A stretch of 35,728 nucleotides of DNA. Source: Candidatus Parcubacteria bacterium. GTDB lineage: Bacteria > Patescibacteriota > Saccharimonadia > UBA4664 > JAHWKN01. Within the stretch, counting starts at the first letter, position 1. The number at the start of each line of letters is the position of its first letter. Location of the stretch: NCBI GenBank assembly GCA_019347875.1, contig JAHWKN010000007.1, positions 1 to 35,728 of the forward strand. Direction: 5' to 3'. Positions 15,561-22,681 of this stretch are shown here, one piece after another. The notes under the pieces were generated by a model that worked only from the letters and a program-made list of their open reading frames with translations, did not search any database and had not been told where the DNA came from. The translations under genes were made by a program, and so were the position numbers.

Positions 15561-16229
15561 ATGAAACTGATCCAACAGCTAATAGAGTTTGTCGCGCCGC
15601 TGGAGTGTCTTGGCTGCGGACGGGAGGGCGGGCTGGTTTGCCGCGCCTGTTTGCCGGGCATCATTATCACCAAACGCCCGACCTGCTACCGCTGCAACCG
15701 CCTGAGCCCGGGCGGCCGCACCTGCCTCAGCTGCCGGCCCTCGACCAAGCTGTCCGGCGTGACGGTGGCGTCGCATTACGAAGGCGCGGTGAAGGCGCTG
15801 ATCGGGGCGCTCAAGTACCAGCGGGCTGCGTCTGCCGCCGGCCTGGCGGCCGCTTTGATAACCCCTTTGCTGAAAGACCTGGCTATCGATGTGGTCACCA
15901 GCACCCCGGCTTCGGCCGGCCGCTACCGTCAGCGCGGGTACAACCAGGCCCAGCTGGTGGCTAAAGCGGTGGCGAAGTCGCTTAATCTACCTTATGCCGA
16001 CCTATTGATCCGTACCGGCAATGCTCACCAGGTCGGCACTAGCCGCCAACAGCGCCTCAAGCAGGTGCAGGGGGCGTTTGAGCCGCGCCGCCCGTACCTA
16101 ATTCAAGACACCCGCATTCTGTTGGTAGACGACGTCGTCACTACCGGTGCCACCATGGCCGAATGCGCCAAGGCGCTCAAGGGTGCCGGCGCCAAACATG
16201 TTTGGGGCACGGCCATCGCCAAGCATTAA
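15561..16229 (+). CDS. comF: ComF family phosphoribosyltransferase-like protein
   Basis: 222 aa. ComF proteins are needed for DNA uptake in naturally competent bacteria, where ComFC acts on the single-stranded DNA in the cytoplasm. Two zinc-ribbon pairs are seen: Cys16, 19, 27, 30 and Cys42, 45, 55, 58. The phosphoribosyltransferase domain follows with STPASAGRYRQRGYNQAQLVAKAVA and the PRPP-loop ILLVDDVVTTGATMAECAKAL. No ComFA or other competence gene is nearby. A TATACC lies 19 bp upstream and no Shine-Dalgarno is visible. An overlapping frame starting at 15524 is a shadow. Confidence 0.93.
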   Translation: MKLIQQLIEFVAPLECLGCGREGGLVCRACLPGIIITKRPTCYRCNRLSPGGRTCLSCRPSTKLSGVTVASHYEGAVKALIGALKYQRAASAAGLAAALITPLLKDLAIDVVTSTPASAGRYRQRGYNQAQLVAKAVAKSLNLPYADLLIRTGNAHQVGTSRQQRLKQVQGAFEPRRPYLIQDTRILLVDDVVTTGATMAECAKALKGAGAKHVWGTAIAKH

Positions 16230-16232
16230 AAC

Positions 16233-16280
16233 GAGTAACGAGGAGTGAGTAGTCAGTAGTGAGGAGAGAGCAGGCGGCAG
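16233..16280. repeat. Heptanucleotide repeat after comF
   Basis: Heptamers in phase GAGTAAC, GAGGAGT, GAGTAGT, CAGTAGT, GAGGAGA, GAGCAGG. The same units recur in 16466-16500, 29367-29478 and inside valS and tsaD. The rest of the 154-bp comF-tRNA gap holds a -10-like TATGGTAAT near 16306. Confidence 0.7.
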
Positions 16281-16383
16281 AAGGTCATTCCTCGGCGGCT
16301 TAGTTTATGGTAATCTAACTTGCGTCAATTACCGCCAATCGGCCTCAAGCCGGCACGCGAAGGCTGGAGCCCGGTTTGGACGA

Positions 16384-16459
16384 GCGCTCGTAGCTCAGTG
16401 GATAGAGCATCAGCTTGCGGTGCTGGGGGTCGCAGGTTCGAATCCTGCCGAGCGCACCA
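16384..16459 (+). tRNA. tRNA-Arg (anticodon GCG)
   Basis: 76 nt including encoded CCA. Acceptor GCGCTCG / CGAGCGC, D-arm GCTC..GAGC, anticodon stem TCAGC/GCTGG with loop TTGCGGT, T-arm CAGG-TTCGAAT-CCTG. The anticodon reads GCG, decoding CGC and CGU. Most bacteria use ACG edited to ICG by TadA for this box, so a GCG anticodon is unusual. Confidence 0.95.
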
Positions 16460-16465
16460 TTGGGA

Positions 16466-16500
16466 ATGTAGTCAGTAGACAGTAGTGAGTAGTCAGGGGA
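16466..16500. repeat. Heptanucleotide repeat between tRNA-Arg and tRNA-Ser
   Basis: Heptamers in phase GTAGTCA, GTAGACA, GTAGTGA, GTAGTCA, GGGGAAA. Confidence 0.7.
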
Positions 16501-16560
16501 AACTAGGCAATCCGCACCCAGTGCTGTTTGGCGGGGACTGGAAGAAGAGTTGTACAGTCA

Positions 16561-16650
16561 GGAGAGGTGGCCGAGTGGCTGAAGGCGCCGCTCTCGAAAA
16601 GCGGTATGCCCGCAAGGGTATCGTGGGTTCGAATCCCACCCTCTCCGCCA
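16561..16650 (+). tRNA. tRNA-Ser (anticodon CGA)
   Basis: 90 nt including encoded CCA. Acceptor GGAGAGG / CCTCTCC, long variable arm (TATGCCCGCAAGGGTATC region), anticodon loop CTCGAAA giving CGA, T-loop TTCGAAT. The 35 nt from its terminal GCCA onward reappear inverted beyond the 3' end of tRNA-Ser(TGA). Confidence 0.96.
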
Positions 16651-16681
16651 TTCGACAAGCTCATGGCAAGCCAGGAGATTG
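16647..16681. repeat. Inverted repeat, left arm (tRNA-Ser 3' end plus flank)
   Basis: 35 nt identical to the reverse complement of 21028-21062, spanning the GCCA end of tRNA-Ser(CGA) and 31 nt of flank; similarity continues more weakly for about 30 nt (CTGAGC..GGCGAGT). The two arms face each other across 4.4 kb. Confidence 0.9.
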
Positions 16682-16746
16682 AAGAGCCTGAGCCAGCAGG
16701 GCGAGTGGCCGCTGTAACTTGTTGTGGTAAAAGAGTAGGAGTCGCC

Positions 16747-17205
16747 ATGAACATAGTTAATGATGATATTTTGTCAGCGACAAAGATTAAGGCTGACGCC
16801 AGCCCCCGCCAGCGAGCGAACTACAACTTGCACGAACCGGACGACTATCTCCAGCGCATGCTGCAGGTGGCAAACCGAGGCACCTATGTCACGCCTCACA
16901 TACATACCGACAAGCTGGAGTTGTTTATTATTCTGGGCGGCAAGGTGGCCGTTAATACTTTTGATGATCATGGCAACCTACAAGAAAGTAGCTTAATTGG
17001 CGAAGATTGCGTCTTGGCCGAAGTTCCCGCTGGAACCTGGCACAACATCGTTGTGCTGAGTGACAGCTCCAGCTTCATCGAGATTATCGAGGGCCACTAC
17101 AACCCCGACACTCATAAAAACTTTGCCCCATGGGCTCCCCACGAGGGCCATCCGGACGCCTCGAAATATCTGGAGCGGCTTACAGGGCAAATACAGGGGC
17201 GCTAA
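16747..17205 (+). CDS. WbuC-like cupin protein
   Basis: 152 aa. A single cupin barrel: RGTYVTPHIHTDKLELFIILGGKVAVNTFD carries the metal-binding HxH and Glu, and VPAGTWHNIVVLS carries the second His. The closing YNPDTHKNFAPWAPHEG is typical of the WbuC family, found near polysaccharide genes in other bacteria; the substrate is unknown. AGGAG lies 6 nt before ATG 16747. A longer in-frame extension reaching back through the tRNA-Ser gene is an artefact. The stop overlaps the next start as TAATG, so the two genes are translationally coupled. Confidence 0.85.
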   Translation: MNIVNDDILSATKIKADASPRQRANYNLHEPDDYLQRMLQVANRGTYVTPHIHTDKLELFIILGGKVAVNTFDDHGNLQESSLIGEDCVLAEVPAGTWHNIVVLSDSSSFIEIIEGHYNPDTHKNFAPWAPHEGHPDASKYLERLTGQIQGR

Positions 17206-17486
17206 TGACAGAAAAGTACCCGGAATTTAAAGCCGGCATCTACCGCCACTACAAGGGGCCTTTGTATTTAGCTCTAGGCTTGGCCCATGACGCCAATGAC
17301 GAGCATCGGGTAGGCGTAGTTTATATCGGTTTGCAGCTGGATAAAGCAAAAGCCGGCCCGCGCCTGGCGGTTCGCACTTACGCTGACTTTTATGCGGCGG
17401 TAAACGCGGCTACCGGAGAGGCGGTAAGCCCCGAAGATCTACAGGCGGTGCCTAGGTTTGAGTACATCGGGCAAACCATAGACTAA
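17205..17486 (+). CDS. DUF1653-containing small protein
   Basis: 93 aa. The DUF1653 pattern is clear: AGIYRHYKGPLYLALGLAHDANDEHRVGVVYIGLQ followed by LAVRTYADFY and the late PRFEYIGQ. Function unknown. It starts on the ATG that overlaps the cupin stop codon by one base, so it belongs to the same mRNA. It is the last gene of this short plus-strand unit; the next gene is convergent 35 bp away. Confidence 0.85.
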   Translation: MTEKYPEFKAGIYRHYKGPLYLALGLAHDANDEHRVGVVYIGLQLDKAKAGPRLAVRTYADFYAAVNAATGEAVSPEDLQAVPRFEYIGQTID

Positions 17487-17521
17487 GAGTTTGCTCGGTT
17501 AGCTATCTAATTTGGATTTAT

Positions 17522-18112
17522 CTAGAACTTCAGTTTGCGCGTCAGGCGCTCGACCAGGTCGGGGTCGCGGTCGGCTCTGGGCAGCTCTTGCGACAGTATG
17601 TCGATAATCTGATCGAGATCTTTGCTCTCAAACAAGACGGTTAAGCGCGGCATAAAGCGCTGAGCCGGGTCGAGGTCGATAGCGTGCCAGGCCACGTCGT
17701 TAAACACCGCGAACGAGCGGAACTGGCTGTAAGGGTAATGCTTGTTATCGATACTGATGCCGCTGGCATCGAGCCGGTAGCTCATTACCCGCGGCTCCTT
17801 GCCGGCGTACACTCCCAGCGCGGCCGCCATGGCGATAAAAACGGCGATGCTAAACCACTGCTTAGTGACCGCTGCCGCCACGACCAAGACCGCGACTGCG
17901 GCGAACAGCAGCAGGTACCAGCTGGCCGGCTTTTGATGGTGCAGAAACTCCGAGGCCTGCCAGCTGAGGCTTTCTACCGCTGGCGCCTGCTCGGCGCTGT
18001 CTTCGGCCTGAAGTTCCGACTCGCCGGGCTGGTAATCCGCCTCCGAAGCGGTTTCGTCGGCTTGCTCTAGCGCGGCCTCGGGGTCAGAGTTTGGGGCATC
18101 GGTGTCGTTCAC
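17522..18112 (-). CDS. Two-helix membrane protein with acidic N-terminus, conserved-hypothetical type
   Basis: 196 aa. Residues 1-45 are strongly acidic and disordered. A SWQASEFLHHQKPASW block leads into two close transmembrane helices (about 64-103), then a soluble PH-like beta domain (YRLDASGISIDNKHYPYSQFRSFAVFND) and a C-terminal helix ending in basic residues. This layout (W-x-A-x-E-Y, two helices, PH-like domain) is common among uncharacterised CPR membrane proteins; no function is claimed. The start is GTG 18112, because GATAAT (18119-18124) lies exactly 6 nt upstream, as in other leaderless genes here, and a nearby ATG runs into a stop. Confidence 0.75.
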   Translation of the reverse strand: MNDTDAPNSDPEAALEQADETASEADYQPGESELQAEDSAEQAPAVESLSWQASEFLHHQKPASWYLLLFAAVAVLVVAAAVTKQWFSIAVFIAMAAALGVYAGKEPRVMSYRLDASGISIDNKHYPYSQFRSFAVFNDVAWHAIDLDPAQRFMPRLTVLFESKDLDQIIDILSQELPRADRDPDLVERLTRKLKF

Positions 18113-18257
18113 GCCTTCATTATCCTACAAGCATAAGCCAAATACAAACCGGGGCCGGACTGGCGTTAAGAGTGTAAGCGCCTATGCTTGACTTTGCTCT
18201 CTCAGCGGACAAACTTCTTGAAGGAGGAAGTACCTCGACAACAGAAAAGAGATCAGG

Positions 18258-19217
18258 ATGCGTCACGTACTTCGGAGTCAGCAGTTTGATGAGGAGCTTT
18301 TGTTGCTTCTGTTTGAACGCGCCGCCGATTTACAGACCAATTTCGATGATCCGCGCCGACACCGTATGATGGGTCAACTGCTGGCCGGTAGCATGCTCTT
18401 CAACGTCTTTTACGAACCGTCAACCCGGACACGCATGTCGTTTGCTGCCGCCGCGCAGCACTTGGGCATGCAAGTGGTTACCACTGAAAACGCCCGTGAG
18501 TTTTCATCGTCCGCCAAGGGCGAGACCCTGGAGGACTCGATACGGGTGATGTGCGAATACCGCCCGGACGTAATTGTCTTGCGGCACCATGAAGACGGGG
18601 CTGCCGAGAGGGCGGCAGTGGTTAGCGGCGTGCCGGTGATCAATGCCGGTGATGGCGGCGGGCAGCACCCGACACAAGCTCTGCTCGACCTCTACACAAT
18701 CAAGCACGAGCTTGAGCGTATATCGAACCTCCATTTGCTCATCGGAGGCGACCTGGCGAGAGGGCGAACCGCGCGCAGCCTAGCCTACCTGATAAGCAAG
18801 TTCCCAGGTAATCGCATAACCTTTGTCTCCCCCCGCGAACTGTCGGTGGGAGAGGATATCAAGCAGCACCTGTCTGAGCACGAAGTCCCGTACTCGGAAA
18901 CGGAGGAGCTGCGGGATGCCTTGCCGGAGGCGGACGTCGTCTACTGGACTCGTACTCAATTGGAGCGGCACAAAGGGCAGATCTTGGACCCGTTTGTATT
19001 GGGAGTAGACGAGCTGGCGCTGATGAAACAGGATACCGTTTTGCTGCATCCACTCCCCAGAATCGGGGAGATTACCGTTGAGGTTGATAGCGATCCGAGA
19101 GCTGCCTATTTTCGCCAGGCCGGTAACGGGATGTTTGTGCGCATGGCGTTGATCGAGTGGGTTCTTGAGCTCTTGGCTCCTGGCCCAACCTCCGACGACT
19201 CTCAGGAGAGAACGTGA
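18258..19217 (+). CDS. pyrB: Aspartate carbamoyltransferase catalytic chain
   Basis: 319 aa, normal length. Joins carbamoyl phosphate and aspartate, the first committed step of pyrimidine synthesis. The carbamoyl-phosphate motif FYEPSTRTR (51-59), the SSSAKGET loop (83-90), HPTQALLD (137-144) and the late HPLPR are all intact, so it should be active. No regulatory chain (pyrI) or carbamoyl-phosphate synthase is in the window. The stop overlaps the guaA start (GTGA), giving translational coupling. A strong AAGGAGGAAGT at 18222-18232 lies 27 nt before the ATG with no start codon at the right distance; its GAGG/CCTC pairing may matter for control. The gene lies in the segment flanked by tRNA-Ser copies. 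Confidence 0.95.
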   Translation: MRHVLRSQQFDEELLLLLFERAADLQTNFDDPRRHRMMGQLLAGSMLFNVFYEPSTRTRMSFAAAAQHLGMQVVTTENAREFSSSAKGETLEDSIRVMCEYRPDVIVLRHHEDGAAERAAVVSGVPVINAGDGGGQHPTQALLDLYTIKHELERISNLHLLIGGDLARGRTARSLAYLISKFPGNRITFVSPRELSVGEDIKQHLSEHEVPYSETEELRDALPEADVVYWTRTQLERHKGQILDPFVLGVDELALMKQDTVLLHPLPRIGEITVEVDSDPRAAYFRQAGNGMFVRMALIEWVLELLAPGPTSDDSQERT

Positions 19218-20809
19218 TCAATACCCTGAAAACCGTAAATGAGGCCGTTCTGGCCGAAATCCAGGCGGAGCAGAGCCTGCGTCGTACTTCGGAAGTGTTT
19301 TTGCTGTTCTCGCTCGGAAGCCAGTTCGATCACCTGATCAAACTGGCGCTGGATCGACTGGGGGTTTACTGCCTGGTGGCCGACCCCGGCAGCTTGTCCG
19401 CCGCCGACGTGGCGCGCCTGCAGCCCAAAGGGATCATTCTCTCCGGAGGGCCCGCCTCTGTTCACGTTCAGGTGCCGCCATTCCATACAGACATATTCGA
19501 TCTGGGCATACCGGTGCTGGGTATCTGTTTGGGGTTTCAGCTTTGGGCGTCGCACCGTGGTATGTTCGTCAGCCCCTCCGTCAAGCGGGAGTACGGTACG
19601 CATCTACTGAGCATAAACAGCCCGGAAGCCGAGCTGTTTGACGGCATCGGGAACGGCACCGCCGTACTGCAAAGCCACGTTGACCGAGTGGAGTCGGCGG
19701 AGGGGCTGGAGGTGCTGGCCGGAACCGACCATGCGCCGATCGCAGCCGCCCGCATGGATCATCTGTGGGGGGTTCAGTTTCACCCGGAAGTGACGGATAC
19801 GGTAGACGGTGAGCGGATGTTGGAAAACTTCTGCTTTAGAATCTGCCGCGCGCAGGATCGTTACCCGGCAGGTGACGAGGCACAGCGCAAGGTCGCAGAG
19901 ATTAAGCGACGCGTCGGCGACCAACAAGTGCTCCTGGCTCTCTCCGGCGGCAGCGACTCCACGGCCTTGGCGTATCTGTTGCGGGCTGCCGTGCCGGGGC
20001 AGATCCATGCCGTTTACATCAAGGGTATCGACCGGCCCGACGACGAAGCCTACGTCAGGCGCTTTTTTGGAGACCAGGACTGGCTAACCCTTTCAATAGC
20101 CGATGCCAGCACCCAGTTTCTAGAGGCGCTGCGGGGCAAAAAGACCATGCACGATAAGCGTGTAGCGATGCGCGGAGTCTACAAGCAGGCGCTGGAGCGT
20201 GAGGCGGCCGCCTGCGGCGCCGGGTTCATCGCTCAAGGAACGCTGTACACCGACATCTCTGAAAGTGGGGGCGGCTACACCAGCGGTGCCCGTAAGGCAC
20301 AGATCAAACTGCACCACAACACGGGGCTTGGGTTTGGCCTGCCGGAGCTGACGCCGCTTGACGACTGCGTGAAGGATACGGCCCGACAGATCGGCCGAGC
20401 CGTGGGTGCGCCGGAAGAGCTGATGGTTCGCCATCCATTCCCGGGACCGGGGCTGGTGGTGCGGATCGAGGGAGAGATAGACGCCGAGAAGTTGCTGATA
20501 GCCCGACAGGCTGACGGCATATTCATCGAAGAGTTGCGCCGTCACGGTCTGTACGAGGGGGTCTGGCAGGCCGGCGCCGTCGTAACGCAGTCCATTACCA
20601 CCTGCAGCAAGGGTGACGACGCTCCCTCGGGCCTGGTTCTAGCGTTGTGGGTGGTGTGGAGCGTTAACGGCTTTACCGCTCAGTGGGCCGAGCTGCCGTT
20701 CGAGTTTTTGCGGCTGGCGTCTAAGCGCCTGACAAACGAAATCGATGAGGTGGGCGCCGTCGTCTACCGCATCTCAGACAAGCCCCCCGCAACAATTGAA
20801 TGGGGGTAA
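19214..20809 (+). CDS. guaA: GMP synthase (glutamine-hydrolysing)
   Basis: 531 aa. Amidates XMP to GMP using glutamine and ATP. The glutaminase domain has the triad Cys105 (GICLGFQ) with His190 and Glu192 (FHPEV). The ATP-pyrophosphatase P-loop is SGGSDS (244-249), a Ser for Val change from the usual SGGVDS. The dimer domain shows HPFPGPGLVVR and the C-terminus DKPPATIEWG. The start is GTG 19214, overlapping the pyrB stop by 4 nt; roughly 25 residues precede the usual start of the glutaminase fold. A terminator follows at 20829. Genes for purine synthesis up to XMP are not in the window, so salvage may feed it. Confidence 0.95.
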   Translation: MINTLKTVNEAVLAEIQAEQSLRRTSEVFLLFSLGSQFDHLIKLALDRLGVYCLVADPGSLSAADVARLQPKGIILSGGPASVHVQVPPFHTDIFDLGIPVLGICLGFQLWASHRGMFVSPSVKREYGTHLLSINSPEAELFDGIGNGTAVLQSHVDRVESAEGLEVLAGTDHAPIAAARMDHLWGVQFHPEVTDTVDGERMLENFCFRICRAQDRYPAGDEAQRKVAEIKRRVGDQQVLLALSGGSDSTALAYLLRAAVPGQIHAVYIKGIDRPDDEAYVRRFFGDQDWLTLSIADASTQFLEALRGKKTMHDKRVAMRGVYKQALEREAAACGAGFIAQGTLYTDISESGGGYTSGARKAQIKLHHNTGLGFGLPELTPLDDCVKDTARQIGRAVGAPEELMVRHPFPGPGLVVRIEGEIDAEKLLIARQADGIFIEELRRHGLYEGVWQAGAVVTQSITTCSKGDDAPSGLVLALWVVWSVNGFTAQWAELPFEFLRLASKRLTNEIDEVGAVVYRISDKPPATIEWG

Positions 20810-20828
20810 GCAGCTGGTTCTGCACAAC

Positions 20829-20865
20829 AGCCCCGGTGGGAGTGATCCTACCGGGGCTCTTTATT
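20829..20865 (+). terminator. Intrinsic terminator of the pyrB-guaA operon
   Basis: AGCCCCGGT pairs with ACCGGGGCT; an inner GGA/TCC pair and a GTGA loop extend the stem. CTTTATT follows. It begins 20 bp after the guaA stop. Confidence 0.9.
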
Positions 20866-20869
20866 CTGG

Positions 20870-20896
20870 CTTGTTGAATGGCGGAGGGGGTGGGAT
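20870..20896. repeat. Partial duplicate of the tRNA-Ser(TGA) 3' end
   Basis: 27 nt matching 21050-21076 with one mismatch. The matched stretch covers the 3' end of tRNA-Ser(TGA) (CCA, discriminator, acceptor and part of the T-arm on the minus strand) and 9 nt of flank. Such short copies of a tRNA end are typical footprints of integration or recombination at tRNA genes. Confidence 0.75.
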
Positions 20897-21027
20897 AGCG
20901 GCTACGCCTTCTCCGCAAAGTGCTCGATAAATCCAAGCAGCCTGGCCTTATCTGAGCGCACGTGGGTTCTCATGAGCCTTTAACTTCATGGCCCTTCGAC
21001 TCGCCTTGCTCGCTCAGGGTCATTCTC

Positions 21028-21062
21028 CAATCTCCTGGCTTGCCATGAGCTTGTCGAATGGC
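21028..21062. repeat. Inverted repeat, right arm (tRNA-Ser 3' end plus flank)
   Basis: Reverse complement of 16647-16681 over 35 nt. It also contains a TTCGAC..CTTGTCGAA-type motif resembling widespread short intergenic repeats. The region 20897-21027 has no gene. Confidence 0.9.
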
Positions 21063-21146
21063 GGAGGGGGTGGGATTCGAACCCACGGACCCGTTAAGGT
21101 CTCCGGTTTTCAAGACCGGTGCACTCGGCCGCTATGCGACCCCTCC
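21059..21146 (-). tRNA. tRNA-Ser (anticodon TGA)
   Basis: 88 nt including encoded CCA. On the minus strand: acceptor GGAGGGG paired with CCCCCTCC-type 3' arm, anticodon loop CTTGAAA giving TGA, long variable arm, T-arm GTGGG-TTCGAAT-CCCAC. Confidence 0.96.
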
Positions 21147-21217
21147 AAGCCGGCCATTACGTGCCCGCAGCGGGCGGTTTGATGAGCCGCTAGATCGGAT
21201 GATAATATTTTACCATT

Positions 21218-21982
21218 ATGGGTTTATCAGATATCAAAGTGCTGCTGGTGCAGCTGCGTAAAGATCCGGTGATGCGCGACCATGAGTACCGGGGGCTGTT
21301 GCGCTCGGGACGGTTGCGGCCGCAGCAGGTAACGCGCGTCAACGGGCTGGAAGAGCCGCTCGAGATGGCGCATTTAGACGGCAAGCAGCTGCTGTTTATC
21401 GGCGGCAGCGGTGATTATTCGGTGCTTGACGAGCTGCCGTTTACGCGGGTTTTAACCGACATGCTACAAAAGTGCCGTCTAGACGACCTACCGGTGCTGG
21501 GTTCTTGCTGGGGCGCCCAGTTTATGGCCCACGTGCTGGGCGGAAAGGTGATCACCGATCCCGAGACGGAAGAAACCGGTACCTACCTGATGTACAAAAC
21601 GCCAGAGGCTGACGCCGACCCGCTGTTTCGCGACTTTCCATCCGCCTTTCTGGCTCAAATCGGCCACCACGAACGCATCGCTGCGCTGCCTCCGGGAGCG
21701 GTTAACCTGGTTAAAAGCGATAAAACCTCGATGCAGGCCTTTACCTGGCCGGGTTCGTCCCAGTACGCGCTGCAGTTTCACCCCGAACTGGATAAAACCG
21801 GTCTGGTCGAGCGCGTTATTCACTACCGAGAGTCCTACGCCGCCGATCCGCTGGTGTTTGACCTGATCATAAACAACGCCAAGGAGTCGCCCTGGACCGA
21901 CCACCTGGTGGAGCGGTTTATCGAGCGGATCGTACTGCCGTGCTATAGCCGGAAGGAGCTGGCGTTACCAAAATACCGGTAA
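21218..21982 (+). CDS. Class I glutamine amidotransferase-like protein
   Basis: 254 aa. The catalytic triad of class I amidotransferases is present: Cys in GSCWGAQ, and His and Glu in QFHPEL. The flanking LLFIGGSGDYSVLDELPFTRVLTDML and GHHERIAALPPGA blocks fit stand-alone GATase-1 proteins of the GuaA/YfeJ-like kind. The acceptor substrate is unknown; no synthetase domain is fused. AT-rich -10-like sequence (GATAATATTTT, 21201-21211) lies directly before ATG 21218 and no Shine-Dalgarno exists, so a leaderless or very short leader is likely. Confidence 0.85.
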   Translation: MGLSDIKVLLVQLRKDPVMRDHEYRGLLRSGRLRPQQVTRVNGLEEPLEMAHLDGKQLLFIGGSGDYSVLDELPFTRVLTDMLQKCRLDDLPVLGSCWGAQFMAHVLGGKVITDPETEETGTYLMYKTPEADADPLFRDFPSAFLAQIGHHERIAALPPGAVNLVKSDKTSMQAFTWPGSSQYALQFHPELDKTGLVERVIHYRESYAADPLVFDLIINNAKESPWTDHLVERFIERIVLPCYSRKELALPKYR

Positions 21983-22070
21983 AATCGGGCTATTTGCTTG
22001 TTATTTTGCATCAATACTCCCCGGCTGTCTTTTGCTAACCTATGGTAATAGAGAAGTAAGAGGAGGTGTT

Positions 22071-22439
22071 ATGCAGTACAGGGAGTTCATCAAAAAAGTC
22101 CAAGCCAATTCCGGGTTTTCCGATAGTGAGTGCGAGCAGGCCACGCAAGTGTTTATGGAGACGCTGTCGTCGCGGCTAACCAGCCAGGAGCTGAAGGACC
22201 TGTGCAGCCAGCTGCCGCAGGAAATGGTTGATATGTGCGAGCCGGCCGCCGGCGAAATGGTTAAAATGAGCGGCGAGGAGTTTCTGGAGCGGATTGCCCA
22301 AAGGCAAAACATCGACTCCGCCCGAGCCAAAAAGCAGATGCACGCGGTGTGGCTGACGCTCAAAGAAGCTGTGTCGGAAGGCGAGATCAGGGACATTCAA
22401 AGCCAACTGCCCGAGGATCTGCGGGAGATGCTGCACTAA
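22071..22439 (+). CDS. DUF2267-family small protein
   Basis: 122 aa, all-helical and acidic. The opening MQYREFIKKVQANSGFSDSECEQATQVFMETLSSRLTSQELKDLCSQLPQEM fits DUF2267, a family built of two similar helical halves; the second half (RAKKQMHAVWLTLKEAVSEGEIRDIQSQLPEDLREML) mirrors it. Function unknown. GAGGAGGT ends 3 nt before ATG 22071, which sets the start; a frame beginning at 22032 is an extension. A TATGGTAAT (-10-like) lies about 25 bp upstream. It stands alone before tRNA-Ser(GCT). Confidence 0.85.
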   Translation: MQYREFIKKVQANSGFSDSECEQATQVFMETLSSRLTSQELKDLCSQLPQEMVDMCEPAAGEMVKMSGEEFLERIAQRQNIDSARAKKQMHAVWLTLKEAVSEGEIRDIQSQLPEDLREMLH

Positions 22440-22480
22440 AAACGTCTGATTAAGCATTGTCAGGCACTATAAAAAAGCAA

Positions 22481-22580
22481 GCGGCGCGGCGAAAGCTGGA
22501 TAAATCGCATGTGATTTAGTAAGCTGGAGTCGCGCTGCGGCGTGCCTGCACGCCGCAGTGGCGTTACGGCACGCAGGCGT
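22481..22580 (+). other. Highly structured segment upstream of tRNA-Ser(GCT)
   Basis: GCGGCGCGGC (22481-22490) can pair with GTCGCGCTGC (22529-22538) around an inner TAAATC/GATTTA hairpin (22501-22518) flanked by direct repeats of AAGCTGGA. A second stem CTGCGGCGTG / CACGCCGCAG (22535-22558) overlaps the first helix, and a third pairing GCGTGCC / GGCACGC (22540-22574) overlaps the second. These folds exclude one another. No named RNA family is recognised. Confidence 0.5.
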
Positions 22581-22673
22581 GGAGAGGTACCCAAGTGGCT
22601 GAAGGGGCGGGTTTGCTAAACCTGTAGTGGGGCGCAAGCTCCAGCGAGAGTTCGAATCTCTCCCTCTCCGCCA
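22581..22673 (+). tRNA. tRNA-Ser (anticodon GCT)
   Basis: 93 nt including encoded CCA. Acceptor GGAGAGG / CCTCTCC, anticodon loop TTGCTAA giving GCT (AGC and AGU codons), long variable arm (GTGGGGCGCAAGCTCCAGC region), T-arm GAGAG-TTCGAAT-CTCTC. The next coding start is only 8 nt beyond the CCA. Confidence 0.96.
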
Positions 22674-22681
22674 TCGTTATT

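Noticed and set aside
16528-16746. Upstream extension of the cupin protein
   Set aside because: It runs through the tRNA-Ser(CGA) gene. The Shine-Dalgarno and family start both fit ATG 16747.
18184-18369. Leader peptide before pyrB
   Set aside because: The frame runs far into pyrB in another phase, lacks a ribosome-binding site in front of its ATG and shows no run of regulatory codons.
20877-20940. Second tRNA-Ser gene next to tRNA-Ser(TGA)
   Set aside because: Only the 3' terminal part of the tRNA matches; no anticodon arm or D-arm follows, so it is a fragment.
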